Shown piece after piece: positions 1 to 10,163 of a stretch of DNA of 64,000 bases (its first letter is position 1; each line of letters starts with the position of its first letter). The stretch is from Theobroma cacao. Taxonomy: Eukaryota; Streptophyta; Magnoliopsida; Malvales; Malvaceae. The position numbers and the translations under genes were made by a program. Below the pieces are notes generated by a model that had not been told where the DNA came from, made no database searches, and was given only the letters and a program-made list of their open reading frames with translations. The DNA lies in assembly GCF_000208745.1 (NCBI RefSeq), contig NC_030858.1, positions 23,621,739-23,685,738 on the forward strand, given 5' to 3'.

Positions 1-242
1 TCCGATTTGACTCCAAATTGATCCTCAAACTCCAAATTACCATTTTAAGTCATCCATGAACTGTGAAACTCTTAATCTCACCTTAAAATTCCTATTTGAT
101 CTAGTTCGAGGATTAAATAAACTTTGTTGTACCTCTAGGTACAATACCGACTTTTGTAAATTTTTCGGGACTCTCCTAGCATGCAATCATGCTATCATCA
201 CATGTATGTCATGAATAGTATTTTATAAGGTCGGGTTTTACA
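1..242 (-). mobile_element. Family A LTR, partial (runs off the left edge)
   Basis: This stretch matches 12873-13115 almost base for base and ends with the same boundary, a TTTTACA terminus after a GGTCGGG block. On the minus strand it is the first ~240 bp of a gypsy-type LTR of the same family as 10164-13115 and 13833-16879. The rest lies outside the window, so it cannot be called solo or paired. No coding content is seen. Confidence 0.8.
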
Positions 243-1097
243 CGATCAGTGTAATTCATTCCTTTATCATATATCCCGAAGATGATAAGAGTTTGGTACA
301 ATGTTTACTCTTATTGACCTTCATATTTGTTCCTACAATTATAGCATTAGCTTTGTAGAGAGTTATGAAGTCATTTTCATAATCTCCATGTCGCCTTGGC
401 CAAGGACTTCGATAAGCTATTGTTAACTAAGAACTGATAAGATATGTCTTCTAAAACAATTAAGGTGATGATTCCTATCTTGACCACTCAGTTGCCTTCA
501 CATGCTTCATACTATACCCAAAAGTATCCTGTTTTGGCATCCTTGGTTAGGCACCCGTAAGTATAAAATCAAAGCATAACACTCCACATATATGACAACT
601 TGGTGTCTCAAGTCTAGGGAGTATTTACACGACTGACACATGAAAAGTGTTGTATAGACATTAGAGTGTGTTACCAAATGCACTTCTTATGGCAAGTCAT
701 ATTCAGTGAACTTGCTCTCCTAAGCAAGCATCTATATTCTAGTTTCAAGTATCTTTATATTTCAATCTATGAGATCAATTGTTTATTTCCAAAGTAAGGA
801 ATAAAGAATATAATAGTCTCTAAGCATCATTGACGTCCAGTCTCAATGATACATTGACCAAGAACATTTTGAGATTATGCTTTGATGCATAAGGATCTCA
901 TAACAGCAGCCCATTATATTTCCCTTGCAAGGCATATTAATCTCATGGACTTCATCCAATTAGACTTATAACTCATTATAATTGATGTCTTATTGATGAA
1001 GGAAAACCTCTAATCATTCAACATGAATGATATTGTTGCATGATTGGAATCAAGTCTTAACTAATTTCAATTAGATGCAGGGCTCATTCCAGCAATA
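243..1097. other. Non-coding, repeat-like; no gene seen
   Basis: No open frame of note on either strand. The text resembles the non-coding leader or LTR of large plant retrotransposon derivatives, but I see no TG..CA boundary, primer site or polypurine tract that would define an element. Confidence 0.4.
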
Positions 1098-1487
1098 TCA
1101 ATATAGATAACAAAAAAATTTTAACTAATTGGATTGATATTGTTATTTTTGAAAAGTATAAGGAATTAATTTAACAAATTATTATATAGTGATTAAATCT
1201 ATTATTTGAATAAAATCTATACTAGTAATTGATCATTTCATAGACTCATATCGATATTACTATTAAATCATTAGTGAAATGTTACATTATCATCGTTATG
1301 TCTTCAGATTTAATACCACATCAACAATAAAATGTCAGGTCAACCCAACCAAACTCCATATCAAAATAGATAACAAAAAAATTTTAACTAAATGGACTGA
1401 TATTGCCATTTTTGAAAAGTATAAGGATTTAATTTTAAAAATTATTATGTAGTGATTAAATCTATTATTTTAATAAAGTAAAGAAAC
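1098..1487 (+). repeat. Pair of ~125-bp direct repeats
   Basis: 1098-1225 and 1362-1487 are two similar copies in the same orientation, both containing AGATAACAAAAAAATTTTAA and later GTGATTAAATCTATTATTT, separated by ~136 bp of unrelated AT-rich sequence. They differ at several positions, so the duplication is not recent. No coding content. Confidence 0.75.
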
Positions 1488-1644
1488 TAATTGTATAATT
1501 TGACTAAATAATTAAGAAGGAGAGAAAACACAGTTTTTCTGTTTTCTTTGATTGCGCATGTGTCTTTTACACATTCCTTGAGCTTGCTGAATATACTAGG
1601 TTTGAACAAACAAAAGCAAACAACCAAATGGCAGTCTTTTTCAG

Positions 1645-1726
1645 AAAATGTCTTCAACTGTTGCCTTCCAAACAGTGTGGCCGTATGCAGCGCATGTGGG
1701 AGATGACTATTCTGCAACTGCTTCAG
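1645..1726 (+). other. Exon-like open segment between splice-like sites (unidentified)
   Basis: An 82-bp stretch is preceded by a pyrimidine-rich CTTTTTCAG acceptor and followed by CAG/GTTAAG, a donor-like site. One frame is open throughout and begins K-M-S-S-T-V-A-F. The composition is less AT-rich than its surroundings. I do not recognise the peptide. It may be a captured or relic exon, or chance. The overlapping open frames at 1487-1717 (minus) and 1628-1885 (plus) run into AT-rich sequence and are not credible genes. Confidence 0.2.
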
Positions 1727-2154
1727 GTTAAGTTATACATGCAAGGAAAAATTCAAAGACATTATAATTCTATAATTTTACTAATTCGACATGTAAATAT
1801 AATCTTTCGAGATTTTTTTTTAAAAAAAATAATTCTAATTCTTTTTTTCAATAAAACTCTACTTTTAAGAGTCTTGATTACTTAATTTTGAATAAACAAA
1901 ATTAATCTCTTTTCTTGAGTTGAAATAAGATCTTGAAAAATGATTTCTTGAAAAGTAAATTGACTTTTTTTAAATTTCTTTATTTTTTCAGAATTTGTCA
2001 ATTCTTCAGAACTTGATTCTTGAGATTTTGAAAAAAAAATTAAGTTTTTAAAATCTTCTTCTTCTTCTTCTTTCTAAATTATGTGTTAATTTAATTAGAG
2101 ATAAAGTATGATAACTCACAAATAGTTTTTTGATCGATCAAACTTTGAGTTTTT
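1727..2154. other. AT-rich spacer, nothing recognised
   Basis: Strongly AT-rich with poly-T/poly-A runs and a short TCTTCTTCT tract near 2056. No gene or element boundary seen. Confidence 0.4.
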
Positions 2155-2338
2155 GAATTTTGATTGGTTGAAATTTAGTTTTATCTCTAAATTATCTTAA
2201 TTATTTATAGATAAATTGGATGACTAATAAGTGAATCTTAATTGATCAAATTTAAGATTTATCTTTAAAATATCTTAATTTATTTAAAAATAAATTGGAT
2301 GATTCATGAATGAATTTTAATTGGCCAAATTATGTTAT
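2155..2338 (+). repeat. ~78-bp tandem repeat, 2.3 copies
   Basis: Units begin with GAATTTTGATTGG (2155), GAATCTTAATTGAT (2232) and GAATTTTAATTGG (2312, partial). The two full units share AATTATCTTAATT-like and ATAAATTGGATGA blocks and are 77 and 80 bp long. No coding content. 2339-2558 shows nothing recognisable. Confidence 0.75.
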
Positions 2339-3307
2339 TTTAAATGGCCAAATAATGTGTAATTGGATAAATTTTTCTCTTTGTAGCTCATACATATTAA
2401 AGTTTCATGAATTAAGTTAAGATGCCATGCTACTGATTTAAGAATAGAATCAAGACACAACATTACAACTCATACATATTGATCCATGTTAAATAGAATG
2501 TGCATATCTCCTTGCAGTCTCAATTAGCTTCTTGCTTAGCATCTTCCATATAGCATAGTGTCACGACCTAAATTTTAAGCCATGACTGGCGCATGGGCCC
2601 AGTGGACGTAACCCACTAAGCCCAAGCAAGCCTCTTTACGTAATCCCGTTCACCATCCCTACAATTTTCCATCACCATTACTAGACCAACATTTATAATT
2701 TGCAATTAGACGTATTTTCATAATACAACATCGATACCAAAAATTTACATTTGTATGATCTCAAAATAAGGTTATTCATAGCCATCTCATAATGGCACCA
2801 TCATTCCAAACTATACATGCATCTTTGGCAAGTGATTACTAGCAATTTACATTTAACGTACATGTACTCATATAAAAGACTTCGACGACCAGTGGAGTGA
2901 CTTTGGCGAAGGTACTACTATCGAATGCCATGATACCTACCAAGAGTGAATGCAAGTAGACGCCTTAGTCTCGGTCCCAACTTTTTATGGATATGAAAAC
3001 ATGCAATTTAAAAGAGTGAGTATAAACTCAGTGAGTGAACATAAGAAGGGAACAAGCAACGATAAGGAATGTTTTAGAAAACATGATGCACTTACGATAA
3101 AACCATGCAATTTAGTCTAATTTTTGGTTAAAACTCCTCATTCCAAACTTTGAATGTTTAATCCCTTAATGTTACAAGATCCTTGCTAAACCATAAAGTT
3201 GAATAGAATGAAAATTTCACCAATGACCAAGCAAGACAAGCGAACAAAGGGTTTTCTCGTTACAATGAAAAGGTAGTCTTGGCTTGCATATGCTTCGGTT
3301 TTTCAAG

Positions 3308-3425
3308 CATAACTCCCACTACAGAAGTCCAATTGACATGATTTTTAGGTCACTTGCAATCTAAGAGACTGGGCTACAACTTTGGTGTTTACCACTTTGC
3401 CCAATTCTGACTGAAAGGTGGTCAA
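3308..3425 (+). repeat. Shared cross-family LTR module, copy 1
   Basis: Contains CATAACTCCCACTA, AAGTCCAATTGAC, a CTAAGAGACTGGGCTACAAC block and ACTTTGCCCAATTCTGACTG. Similar blocks in the same order occur at 6825-6935, 19575-19690 (minus), 25486-25600 (minus), 30272-30390 and 44215-44340 (minus). No coding capacity. Confidence 0.7.
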
Positions 3426-3730
3426 AATCATTATCAAAGTGAAATCACTACACTAGAATTTTGGAACTACTCGAGAGTTTCTCGTTGCAGTGAAAAACTT
3501 CAGCAAATTTCTCACTGCAATGAGAATACATTCTCTCTGCAGTGAGAATCAGGCCAATGCAACCCCCTCCAACCCGAGAGTTTCTCGTTGCAGTGAAAAA
3601 TAGAGCAACTTAGTTAAAAAAAGTCTTGTTACAATAAAAGCCATTTTCTTGCTAAAATGAAAAGTAATTTGGGAGCAATTAACAATGCCAACATACAACA
3701 CAATCACAATTATTTTCATAAACTTTCTAT

Positions 3731-3900
3731 AACATATATATATATATATATATATATTTGAATATACATATATCATCATGCATACCATCCCGCCCACACA
3801 CACAAGGCAATATCATCATCATGTGCACTCCCTACTCGCACATTTCAATATCATCATCATGTGCACTCCTTACTCGAACATTTCAATATCATCATCACAC
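3731..3900. repeat. TA microsatellite and ~36-bp minisatellite inside family C LTR
   Basis: An alternating TA run sits near 3733-3758. From about 3812 there are roughly 2.5 copies of a ~36-bp unit containing ATATCATCATCATGTGCACT and TACTCG. The open frames reported across this stretch come from the simple repeats and are not genes. The same LTR position holds hairpin-forming repeats in the copies at 23568-23697 and 59220-59370. Confidence 0.7.
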
Positions 3901-4819
3901 GCACTTCTGCCCACATCATTATCGGCATGGGCTCTCCCACACCACACATGCACGGTCATACTTATTACACAATATTATCTATCAAGGCACAACACATATG
4001 TATGTATACCAAAGAAATAGAAGAGTACATGGACTCATCATAGTCACATTTCACAATGCAAAACATTTCATTAAAAGCTTGTTCCCGTATACATTTTAAA
4101 GAAAAAGATAATTAAAACCTTTCAAGTAATTCACTCAAACATTTACACATTTATCCCAAATGATTTTAATGCAAGTTCACTCACCAGTATTTGTTAAATC
4201 TTTACCCAACTCCAACTTCCTCTAATGGTCCAAATGGGGTGGTAGGGCTTCGTTGGAACCTATCATCACATTAGCATCACAATTAACTAAATTCAAATAA
4301 CCATAATTCTAAAAGCTATCTCCTAAATCATGTTTTACTAGTTATCCCTAACTAGCTTCCAATTGCCATTAAGCGACTATTTACTTTCATTGTTCTAATT
4401 ACACTAAAGATGAATAAATATCCTCAACTATAAAAAAATTTACAAATCTATCTACTAGCCATTTTCAATAACTTAAAAAAAATCAACTCTAATTCACTAC
4501 TCACCTTGGTAGCTTTGTAATTGAGTTTCGTTCCAAAAATTTTCAAGCTATTATAGAAGCTCCCTCTTTCTCTCTCTAAAACACCTAACTAGTGAGAGGA
4601 AGTATGGAAGTAAGACTTTTCAAGGGTTTTAAAGTGAGAGAGTGAAAGAGCACAAAAGGTTCAATGAAAAGGTGCACAAAAGCATAAAAATTGAAACTAA
4701 CTTGAGAGAAGTTATGGAGGTTTCAAAACAAGCTTCCAAGGAGGATGAAAGAAACGTGAGATGGGAGGAAAAAGATGAAGAAGCTACTGGAAAAATGAGA
4801 AGAAGTTGCTGAAAAATGA

Positions 4820-4827
4820 TATTTATA
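4820..4827 (-). promoter_or_regulatory. TATA box of family C LTR
   Basis: TATAAATA on the minus strand, at the same relative place as the TATAAATA boxes at 22733, 43025 and 58709 in other family C LTRs. Conservation across copies supports it as the LTR core promoter. Confidence 0.6.
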
Positions 4828-5569
4828 GCTAAAGCTTATCCAACTCCATTTACATTACGAAAATGCCTTTAACAAGTTGGCTTTGTTTTCCTCCAATCCT
4901 TTGTGCAATCTTTTTACTCTTTTGGCACTAAGACAAAGTTCATAATAGTCTAGAAACACTCGGGTTCACGAAAACTTAAAACTTTTGACTTGAGATAAAA
5001 AATGACCATTTTACCCATACCTTGGAAATCATCATTATTTCTATTTCCTTTGTCATTTTATCCTTATTTTCATCATTCATTTATGCCTTAGGCCTACTTA
5101 GGCCTTAATATTGTTTGAAAGCATACTTCTAGGGGCTCACTAAGGAAATGATGAAATTACACCTAGTCCGTGATATCACGTCTACTTCTAGCTACGAGTC
5201 TATAAAGATCAAGGTCTCACACATAGCTTGTGCCTTGGCCATTTTATTTGAATCATTAGTAACTGACCTTTTTTGTTCTTACTTTGTCAGAACGAAAACC
5301 TAGATTCTTTTTTTTCTACTTTCTATCGACTTTTTCATATAAAATCCATTTTGTCGGTGCCCTGAGTAGAGAAAGATTTTGGAACATGGTATCTTCTTCA
5401 AGAAGGATTGTAGCCACTATTATATGAGGTTGCATCATTACTTATTTTCTTAACTTTTTGTCTTCACACTTTGCAACTTTTCTGGTCTTCTTTTCCTTAC
5501 CACCGCTACAACATTTCTTTACTCTTATACTTTTCATCATTGCAATTATTCTTGAAACATTTGTTTTCT

Positions 5570-5855
5570 CTACCGAACGTAGGAGAGTCACTCTTCTTTC
5601 CATAGAAAGGGTCTTAGATTTCCATGTCACTAGTCGAGCTTCAAATTTCTCAATAATCAGATCCCACATTCAAATCGAATTGGCAGCAACACCTAGTGGG
5701 AGTCCTAAATAGGTAGATGGATAATTCTTTGCCTTACATAGGATTTTATTAGCCCACTCACCAATTCTTCCGTGCTCTATGTTGATGCCATAAATACAAC
5801 TTGTATGGAGATTGATTTGCAGCCTGGAGATGACTTCAAAATACCTCAAAATCCT
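5570..5855 (-). pseudogene. LINE (L1-type) reverse transcriptase fragment
   Basis: Read on the minus strand, this piece carries the conserved L1 RT region after the catalytic core: an FEVISRLQIN-like block, then YPSTYLGLPLG (the widely conserved YLG.PLG motif), then W..IIEKFEARL and a WKSKTLSMERRVTLLRSV stretch matching the W...LS.GGR.TLI.SV signature. The YLGLPLG part and the following part are separated by a stop, and frameshifts lie on both sides. Only ~95 residues of what is normally a >1000-residue ORF2 remain. It directly abuts a copia RT fragment on the same strand. In plant L1-type elements ORF2 encodes endonuclease and RT for target-primed reverse transcription; this copy is dead. 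Confidence 0.75.
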
Positions 5856-6015
5856 ATTAGCATTTAAAAGAGAATTGAACTCAAGTCTAGAGAAAAGTAC
5901 CGTATCATTAGTGAATTCTTGAAGATGACATGAAAATACCTCAAAATCCTTTTAGCATTTAAAAGAGAATTGAACTTAGGTCTAGAAAAAAATATCGTAT
6001 CATCAAATACTTGAA
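5829..6015. repeat. ~95-bp tandem duplication at the LINE/copia junction
   Basis: 5829-5923 and 5924-6015 are near-identical head-to-tail units, each starting GATGAC and containing TTTAAAAGAGAATTGAACT. The duplication spans the point where LINE-derived sequence gives way to copia RT sequence. Confidence 0.8.
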
Positions 6016-6740
6016 GATCCTTTTCACAACAGCCAAATGTGATTCATTGGGATATGGTCGGAATCTTCCACACAAGTATACACTAAACAGTATGTTAGGT
6101 TTATTGGCAGTTAAGTAGAGTAATGCACCAATCATACCTTTATAGAGCTTTTGGTCCACATTCTTTCCTTTCTCATCTTTATCAAGCTTGGTGGAAGGAC
6201 TCATTAGAGTGCAATTTGATTTAACTTCATCACATTAAACTTCTTTAGCATTTCTTTTATGTATTTTTCTGATTAATGAAGATGTCATCTTCACATTGTT
6301 TGATTTGAAGGTAGAGGAAAAATTTCAATTTGCCTATCATACTTATTTCAAACTCACCTTACATTTCTTTAACGAGATTCTCACACAAAACTTCATTAGT
6401 AGCACCAAATATAATATCATCCACATAAATTTGAGCTACAATCAAATAATTCAAGCATTTCTTAATAAATAATGTTGTATCATCACTTTTTCTAATGTAA
6501 CCTTTTTCAACCAAAAATTTTGAAAGTCTTTTGTAACAAGCTTTAGGAGCTTGCTTTAGTCCATACAAAGCTTTGTGCAATTTATAAACATAATCAAATT
6601 TCTCAAAGTCTTCAAAACTAAGGGGTGTTTTGACATAAACTTCTTCTTGAATAAAACCATTTAAAAAAGTACTTTTCATATCCATTTGAAATAGTTTGAA
6701 ATTCATGAAACATGCATAAGCAAGTAATGATCTAATAGCT
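5959..6740 (-). pseudogene. Ty1/copia reverse transcriptase fragment
   Basis: Minus-strand frames at 6359-6706 and 5959-6204 encode the C-terminal two thirds of a copia RT. Visible in order are MDMKSTFLNG (family MDVKSAFLNG), a KALYGLKQAPKA block, the catalytic QIYVDDIIFGA motif (about 6415-6428), then, after stops and frameshifts, a VDQKLYKGMIGALLYLTA block and an HLAVVKRIFKYL block leading towards RNase H. The RNase H itself is missing; the frame dies in the duplicated 95-bp unit. It closely resembles the RT of copia element G (33515-34471), so it is probably a fragment of a related Sirevirus-like element. Confidence 0.85.
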
Positions 6741-6824
6741 TTTGGTGTGGTGGTGAATTAATTACAATTCACTAGGAGTCAAGAATCAACAATCATACAA
6801 AAGCAAGATCTGTTTTAGTAATTT

Positions 6825-6935
6825 GCATATAACTTTCGCTCTGAAGGTCCAAATATTATGATTCTAAAGGCATTGGAAATATAAGAAACAGGGCTACAAT
6901 TTTTATGCTTACTGTTTTATCCAGTTTGAATGGGA
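6825..6935 (+). repeat. Shared cross-family LTR module, copy 2
   Basis: Contains GCATATAACTTTCGCTCTG, AAGGTCCAAAT, ATGATTCTAAAGGCATTGG, AACAGGGCTACAATTTTTAT and a degenerate TTTTATCCAGTTTGAATG. The block order matches copy 5 in the family B LTR (30272-30390). No LTR boundary can be drawn around this copy. Confidence 0.65.
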
Positions 6936-7239
6936 TCAAGGACAAATTTGTCACACATTGCTTGTTAATGTAATCAAATTTGAGGAACGAGATCAGGGAA
7001 AGTTGTGCTCATCATTCTTTATAGATTCTTGATTTTTATGGATGTGATTATAGTATTTGTAATAAGTATGATGTGCAAATTCCATTTACGTATTTAGATT
7101 GCTTGTTTCCTTAAAAGAATTTTTTTTTGAAATCCATGGCTTACACAAACACATCTAGGCACAAAGATCCGATCTCCAACACAAGTTCACATTGATTTGT
7201 GCGAGAATCAAAACTAGATAATGATAATGCATTCCAAGA
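6936..7239. other. No gene seen
   Basis: Non-coding sequence between the module copy and the copia integrase remnant. A poly-T stretch lies near 7120. Nothing recognised. Confidence 0.4.
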
Positions 7240-8460
7240 AATTTCTTTTTTCAGCTGCTTATTTTCTCTCCCTAATGTTGGAAAATTTATTTCATCAAAT
7301 GACAATCGTCAAACCTTGTTATGAATACATCTCCTTTTAATGGTTCTAAATGTTTACTTATAGACGAAGATTTGTGTCAAACATATATTCCTAACCTCCT
7401 TTGAGGACCCATATTTGTATGATGTGGTGGAGCAATTGAGACATATATTGCACATCTAAAAATTCTTATTTGAAAAATATTTGGTTCCTAACCAGAAACC
7501 AATTATATAATAAAGAATTTATGATAACTCGTTAGCTTGATACGTACTAGTGATGTTGCATGCAAAATGGCATACCCCTAACCAAAAATCAGGAGTTTAG
7601 ATTTCATCAACATTGGCCTTGCAATTAGTTGAAAGTATTTAATAAACGATTCTTACTAGATCATTTTGTGTATGAATATGAGTAATAGGTTAATCAATAG
7701 TTATTTCAACTAATATACAATATTCATTAAAAGGTTGAGATGAAAATTCACCAGCATCGTCAAGACAAATAGTCTTGATTGTATAATCAGGAAAATATGC
7801 TAGCAAATGAATGATTTAGGCGAGTAATCTTAAAAATACCAAATTGTAAGTTAATAATAAACACACATGTGACCATCTAGTCAATACATCAATTAAAACT
7901 ATAAAATATCTAAATAGTTCACATAGTGGATGTATGGGTTCACATATATGAACCTTAAATACATTAAAAAAATGTCAAGGATTCAACCCTAACTTTGGCT
8001 AATGATGGCCTTATAATTAATTTACCTTAAAAGCAAGCGGTACATGAGAATTCATTAGATTGAAAAATATTTTGAATTTTCAATGGATGGCCACATGAAT
8101 TTTCGAAAAAATTTCACATCATTATTGATTTGGGATGGTAGAACCGGTCATGCCAAACACTAAAATTATTAGTAAACTTTTGGTTTACTATTCCATGAGT
8201 TTCAATAATTTTAATTTTTGTGTAGTACAATCTCGGAAAGAAAGTGGGTAATTTTTCCCACACATACTTTTTACCTAAGATAATAGATGTAATATAGAGG
8301 TATTAAGTATCTTTTTCATTCGTTGTCTTAATATGATATCCATTCAAACAAATATCTTTAAAACTTAATAAATTTTTTTGAGACTTAATAAAAAATAATG
8401 CATCATTTATTATGAACTTTGTTCCTCTAGATAGTAAAATATTGCCTCTTCTAGAGCCTT
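7240..8460 (-). pseudogene. Decayed Ty1/copia protease - GAG-pre-integrase - integrase
   Basis: Too broken for a long open frame, but the minus strand reads in order: a protease tail (RGTKFIINDALFF near 8420), a block like NLLSFKDICLNGYH, a GAG-pre-integrase part with WHDRFYHP (family WHDRLGHP) near 8140, then integrase with an ICEPIHPLCELFRYFIVLID block near 7920 (family CGPIHPPCGPFRYFMVLID), a TIKTICLDDAGEF block (second catalytic Asp) near 7770 and FNEYCI. Further towards 7240 homology fades. Frameshifts and stops are numerous. In a working element these domains mature the polyprotein and insert the cDNA. The lineage differs from copia element G; a second copy of its C-terminal part lies at 8764-9028. 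Confidence 0.7.
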
Positions 8461-8763
8461 TAATTAATCTTTTACTATTGGATAAATATCAATATATGTC
8501 TTCAATAAAATAAATACATAGAGTAAGAAACTTACAAGTTAATATAAGAGAACATTAAATATAGAATTAAAATACATAATAATCACATATCATTTATATA
8601 TAATGAAAAACATATAAAAGCATCTTCATAATAGAATTGTACTACTAAAATATACCAACAAACTATAAAGCAATTTCATTCTTGGATATTTTTGTCACTG
8701 ATCAAATGATCAATTCCTCCTTCACGGTGGATGAAAAAATTAGCAATGGCCTAATAGGAAATA

Positions 8764-9028
8764 TTTGGTTCTTGACCATAAACCAATTGTATAAGAGACA
8801 ATTTATGATAACTCGTTGGCCTGATGTGTACAAGTAATATTGCATCCAAAATGGCATGCTTGCAAGTAGAAATTAAGAGTTTAGATTTCATAAGTAATGG
8901 CTTTGCAATCAGTTGGAAGTATTTAATAAATGATTCTGCTGGATCATTTTGTATATGAACATGAGCAACAAGATGTTTAACAGTTGTTCCAACTAATATG
9001 TAATATTCATTAAAGGCTTGAAATGTAA
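8764..9028 (-). pseudogene. Second copy of the copia integrase C-terminal piece
   Basis: This stretch repeats about 7478-7760 in the same orientation at roughly 80% identity by eye, sharing TTTATGATAACTCGTT, GAGTTTAGATTTCAT and GAAAGTATTTAATAAA-type blocks. On the minus strand it reads as integrase after the second catalytic Asp, including a VRIRPTSYH-like family region. It ends where the LTR of gypsy element E begins (9029). Either two related elements inserted side by side or a segment was duplicated. Confidence 0.65.
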
Positions 9029-9401
9029 TGATGCAGGTGCATCTAGAATTTAGAATTCTATTTAGTATTTTAGTTGGTTTAAGATTTTATTTTCTTTATT
9101 TTGTTTAGTTCATGATTCTTTTTCTATCTTTATTAGGATTTTAGTACATTAAGTTTTATTTATTAAGAGGAGGATTTTTATTAGGAGTAAGATTTTAATC
9201 TTTTTATTTGATTTGGATTTATATTAGCTAGTATAAATAAGTGGTCCTAGATAGAGGATTATTATAATTTTTGTTTATTCTAAATTTTTATTCAAGAGAT
9301 TTCTTTAGAATGCAATTATCTTTCTATTGTTCCAAACACAATCAAACATATTCAAGCCTAATTGTTGAGTTCTAATTGCCCTAAACTTTCCAACTACATC
9401 A
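9029..9401 (+). mobile_element. 5' LTR of gypsy element E
   Basis: A probable 373-bp LTR beginning TGATGCAGG and ending ACATCA, placed immediately before a primer-binding site. It has a TATAAATA box at 9232-9239 in plus orientation. The left boundary is inferred from the TG start and the end of copia homology. No second LTR of this family was found, so the boundary is not proven by comparison. Confidence 0.6.
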
Positions 9402-9403
9402 AA

Positions 9404-9415
9404 TGGTATAAGAGC
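9404..9415 (+). other. Primer-binding site (initiator Met tRNA), element E
   Basis: TGGTATAAGAGC differs by one base from the standard TGGTATCAGAGC complementary to the 3' end of plant initiator Met tRNA, and lies 2 bp after the LTR end. It marks the start of minus-strand DNA synthesis and fixes the element on the plus strand. Confidence 0.75.
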
Positions 9416-9461
9416 AAACGATCTCACTATCTTATAAGGATTTTTTTATATAGGAGACTAT

Positions 9462-10163
9462 GGTTGACCAAGGCAAAGGTCGAATTAAAGGCAACTAGCC
9501 CCAACGAACTGAGTTGGCTGAGATGCGAAGAATGATTGATGACTTAACTCGAGCAATGTGTAAGCCTTGTAACATTAGGAACTAGTGGGAGCTAAAATGA
9601 AGAATCCGGAGGATGACCACAACCCTTTTGAGATTTAACATCTTGAGGATGATGATGAATTTGAGATTAAGAACTCTTTCATGAAGACGGACCTACAAAT
9701 CAAGTGACAAGAGTTGGATTGGAAGGCCAATTATTAGACGCACTTGATTTAAATGGTGGACGAATCATGATCGAAGTAACTAATTTACATGAGAAGTTTC
9801 ATGCAAAGGATTATTTGGATTGGGAAGCCAGTTTGGAAAATTACTTTGAATGGAAACTTATGGTAGAAAATAAAATAGTATTATTTGTAAAGCTAAAATT
9901 GAAAGATATTGCACTTCAATGGTGGAAGAGAGTAGAAGAGCAACGTGCACGACAAAGGAAGCTTAAAGTTAGTACTTAGGAGCACATGAAATGTAAATTA
10001 TGAAAGAAATTTTTACCTGTTGATTCTACTATGGAATTATATGAAAAGTTTCATTGTTTGAAGGAAAATAACATGACTATTGAAGAGTATACATTGAAGT
10101 TCAATAACCTATCAATTCAAGCTAGGTTAACTGAGAGTAATGAACAAATTACTTCTCATTATA
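9462..10163 (+). pseudogene. Ty3/gypsy gag, element E (5' part)
   Basis: The reading starts at an ATG at 9462 (M-V-D-Q-G-K-G) about 50 bp after the primer site and continues through several stops and frameshifts. The frame at 9704-9979 holds the recognisable gag core: YLDWEASLENYFEW, then LKLKDIALQWWKRVEEQRA, a hallmark of one plant gypsy gag group. After one stop and a shift, 10031-10163 continues with MELYEKFHCLKENNMTIEEY and the following YTLKFNNLSIQARL helix region. At 10163 the frame is cut by the family A solo LTR; homology to the same polyprotein resumes at 13116. In life, gag forms the cytoplasmic virus-like particle that packages the RNA. Not functional. Confidence 0.8.

Larger units (their letters stand above)
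2559..5221 (-). mobile_element. Solo LTR, gypsy family C (TSD catag)
   Basis: A 2663-bp LTR on the minus strand. Its plus-strand left edge reads TGTCACGACC and its right edge GGTCTCACA, so in sense it runs TGTGAGACC to GGTCGTGACA. The same 5 bp, catag, abuts both sides (2554-2558 and 5222-5226): a perfect target-site duplication with no internal region, so this is a solo LTR left by LTR-LTR recombination. It matches the LTRs of the chromovirus at 25165-45080. Inside are a TATA box, a TA microsatellite, a minisatellite, degenerate TCTCGCTGCAGCGAGA words near 3250-3600 and one copy of the shared module (3308-3425). Confidence 0.92.

Noticed and set aside
3758..4099. His/Ser-rich open frames on the plus strand
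   Set aside because: Derived from CATCAT-type simple repeats inside a solo LTR.
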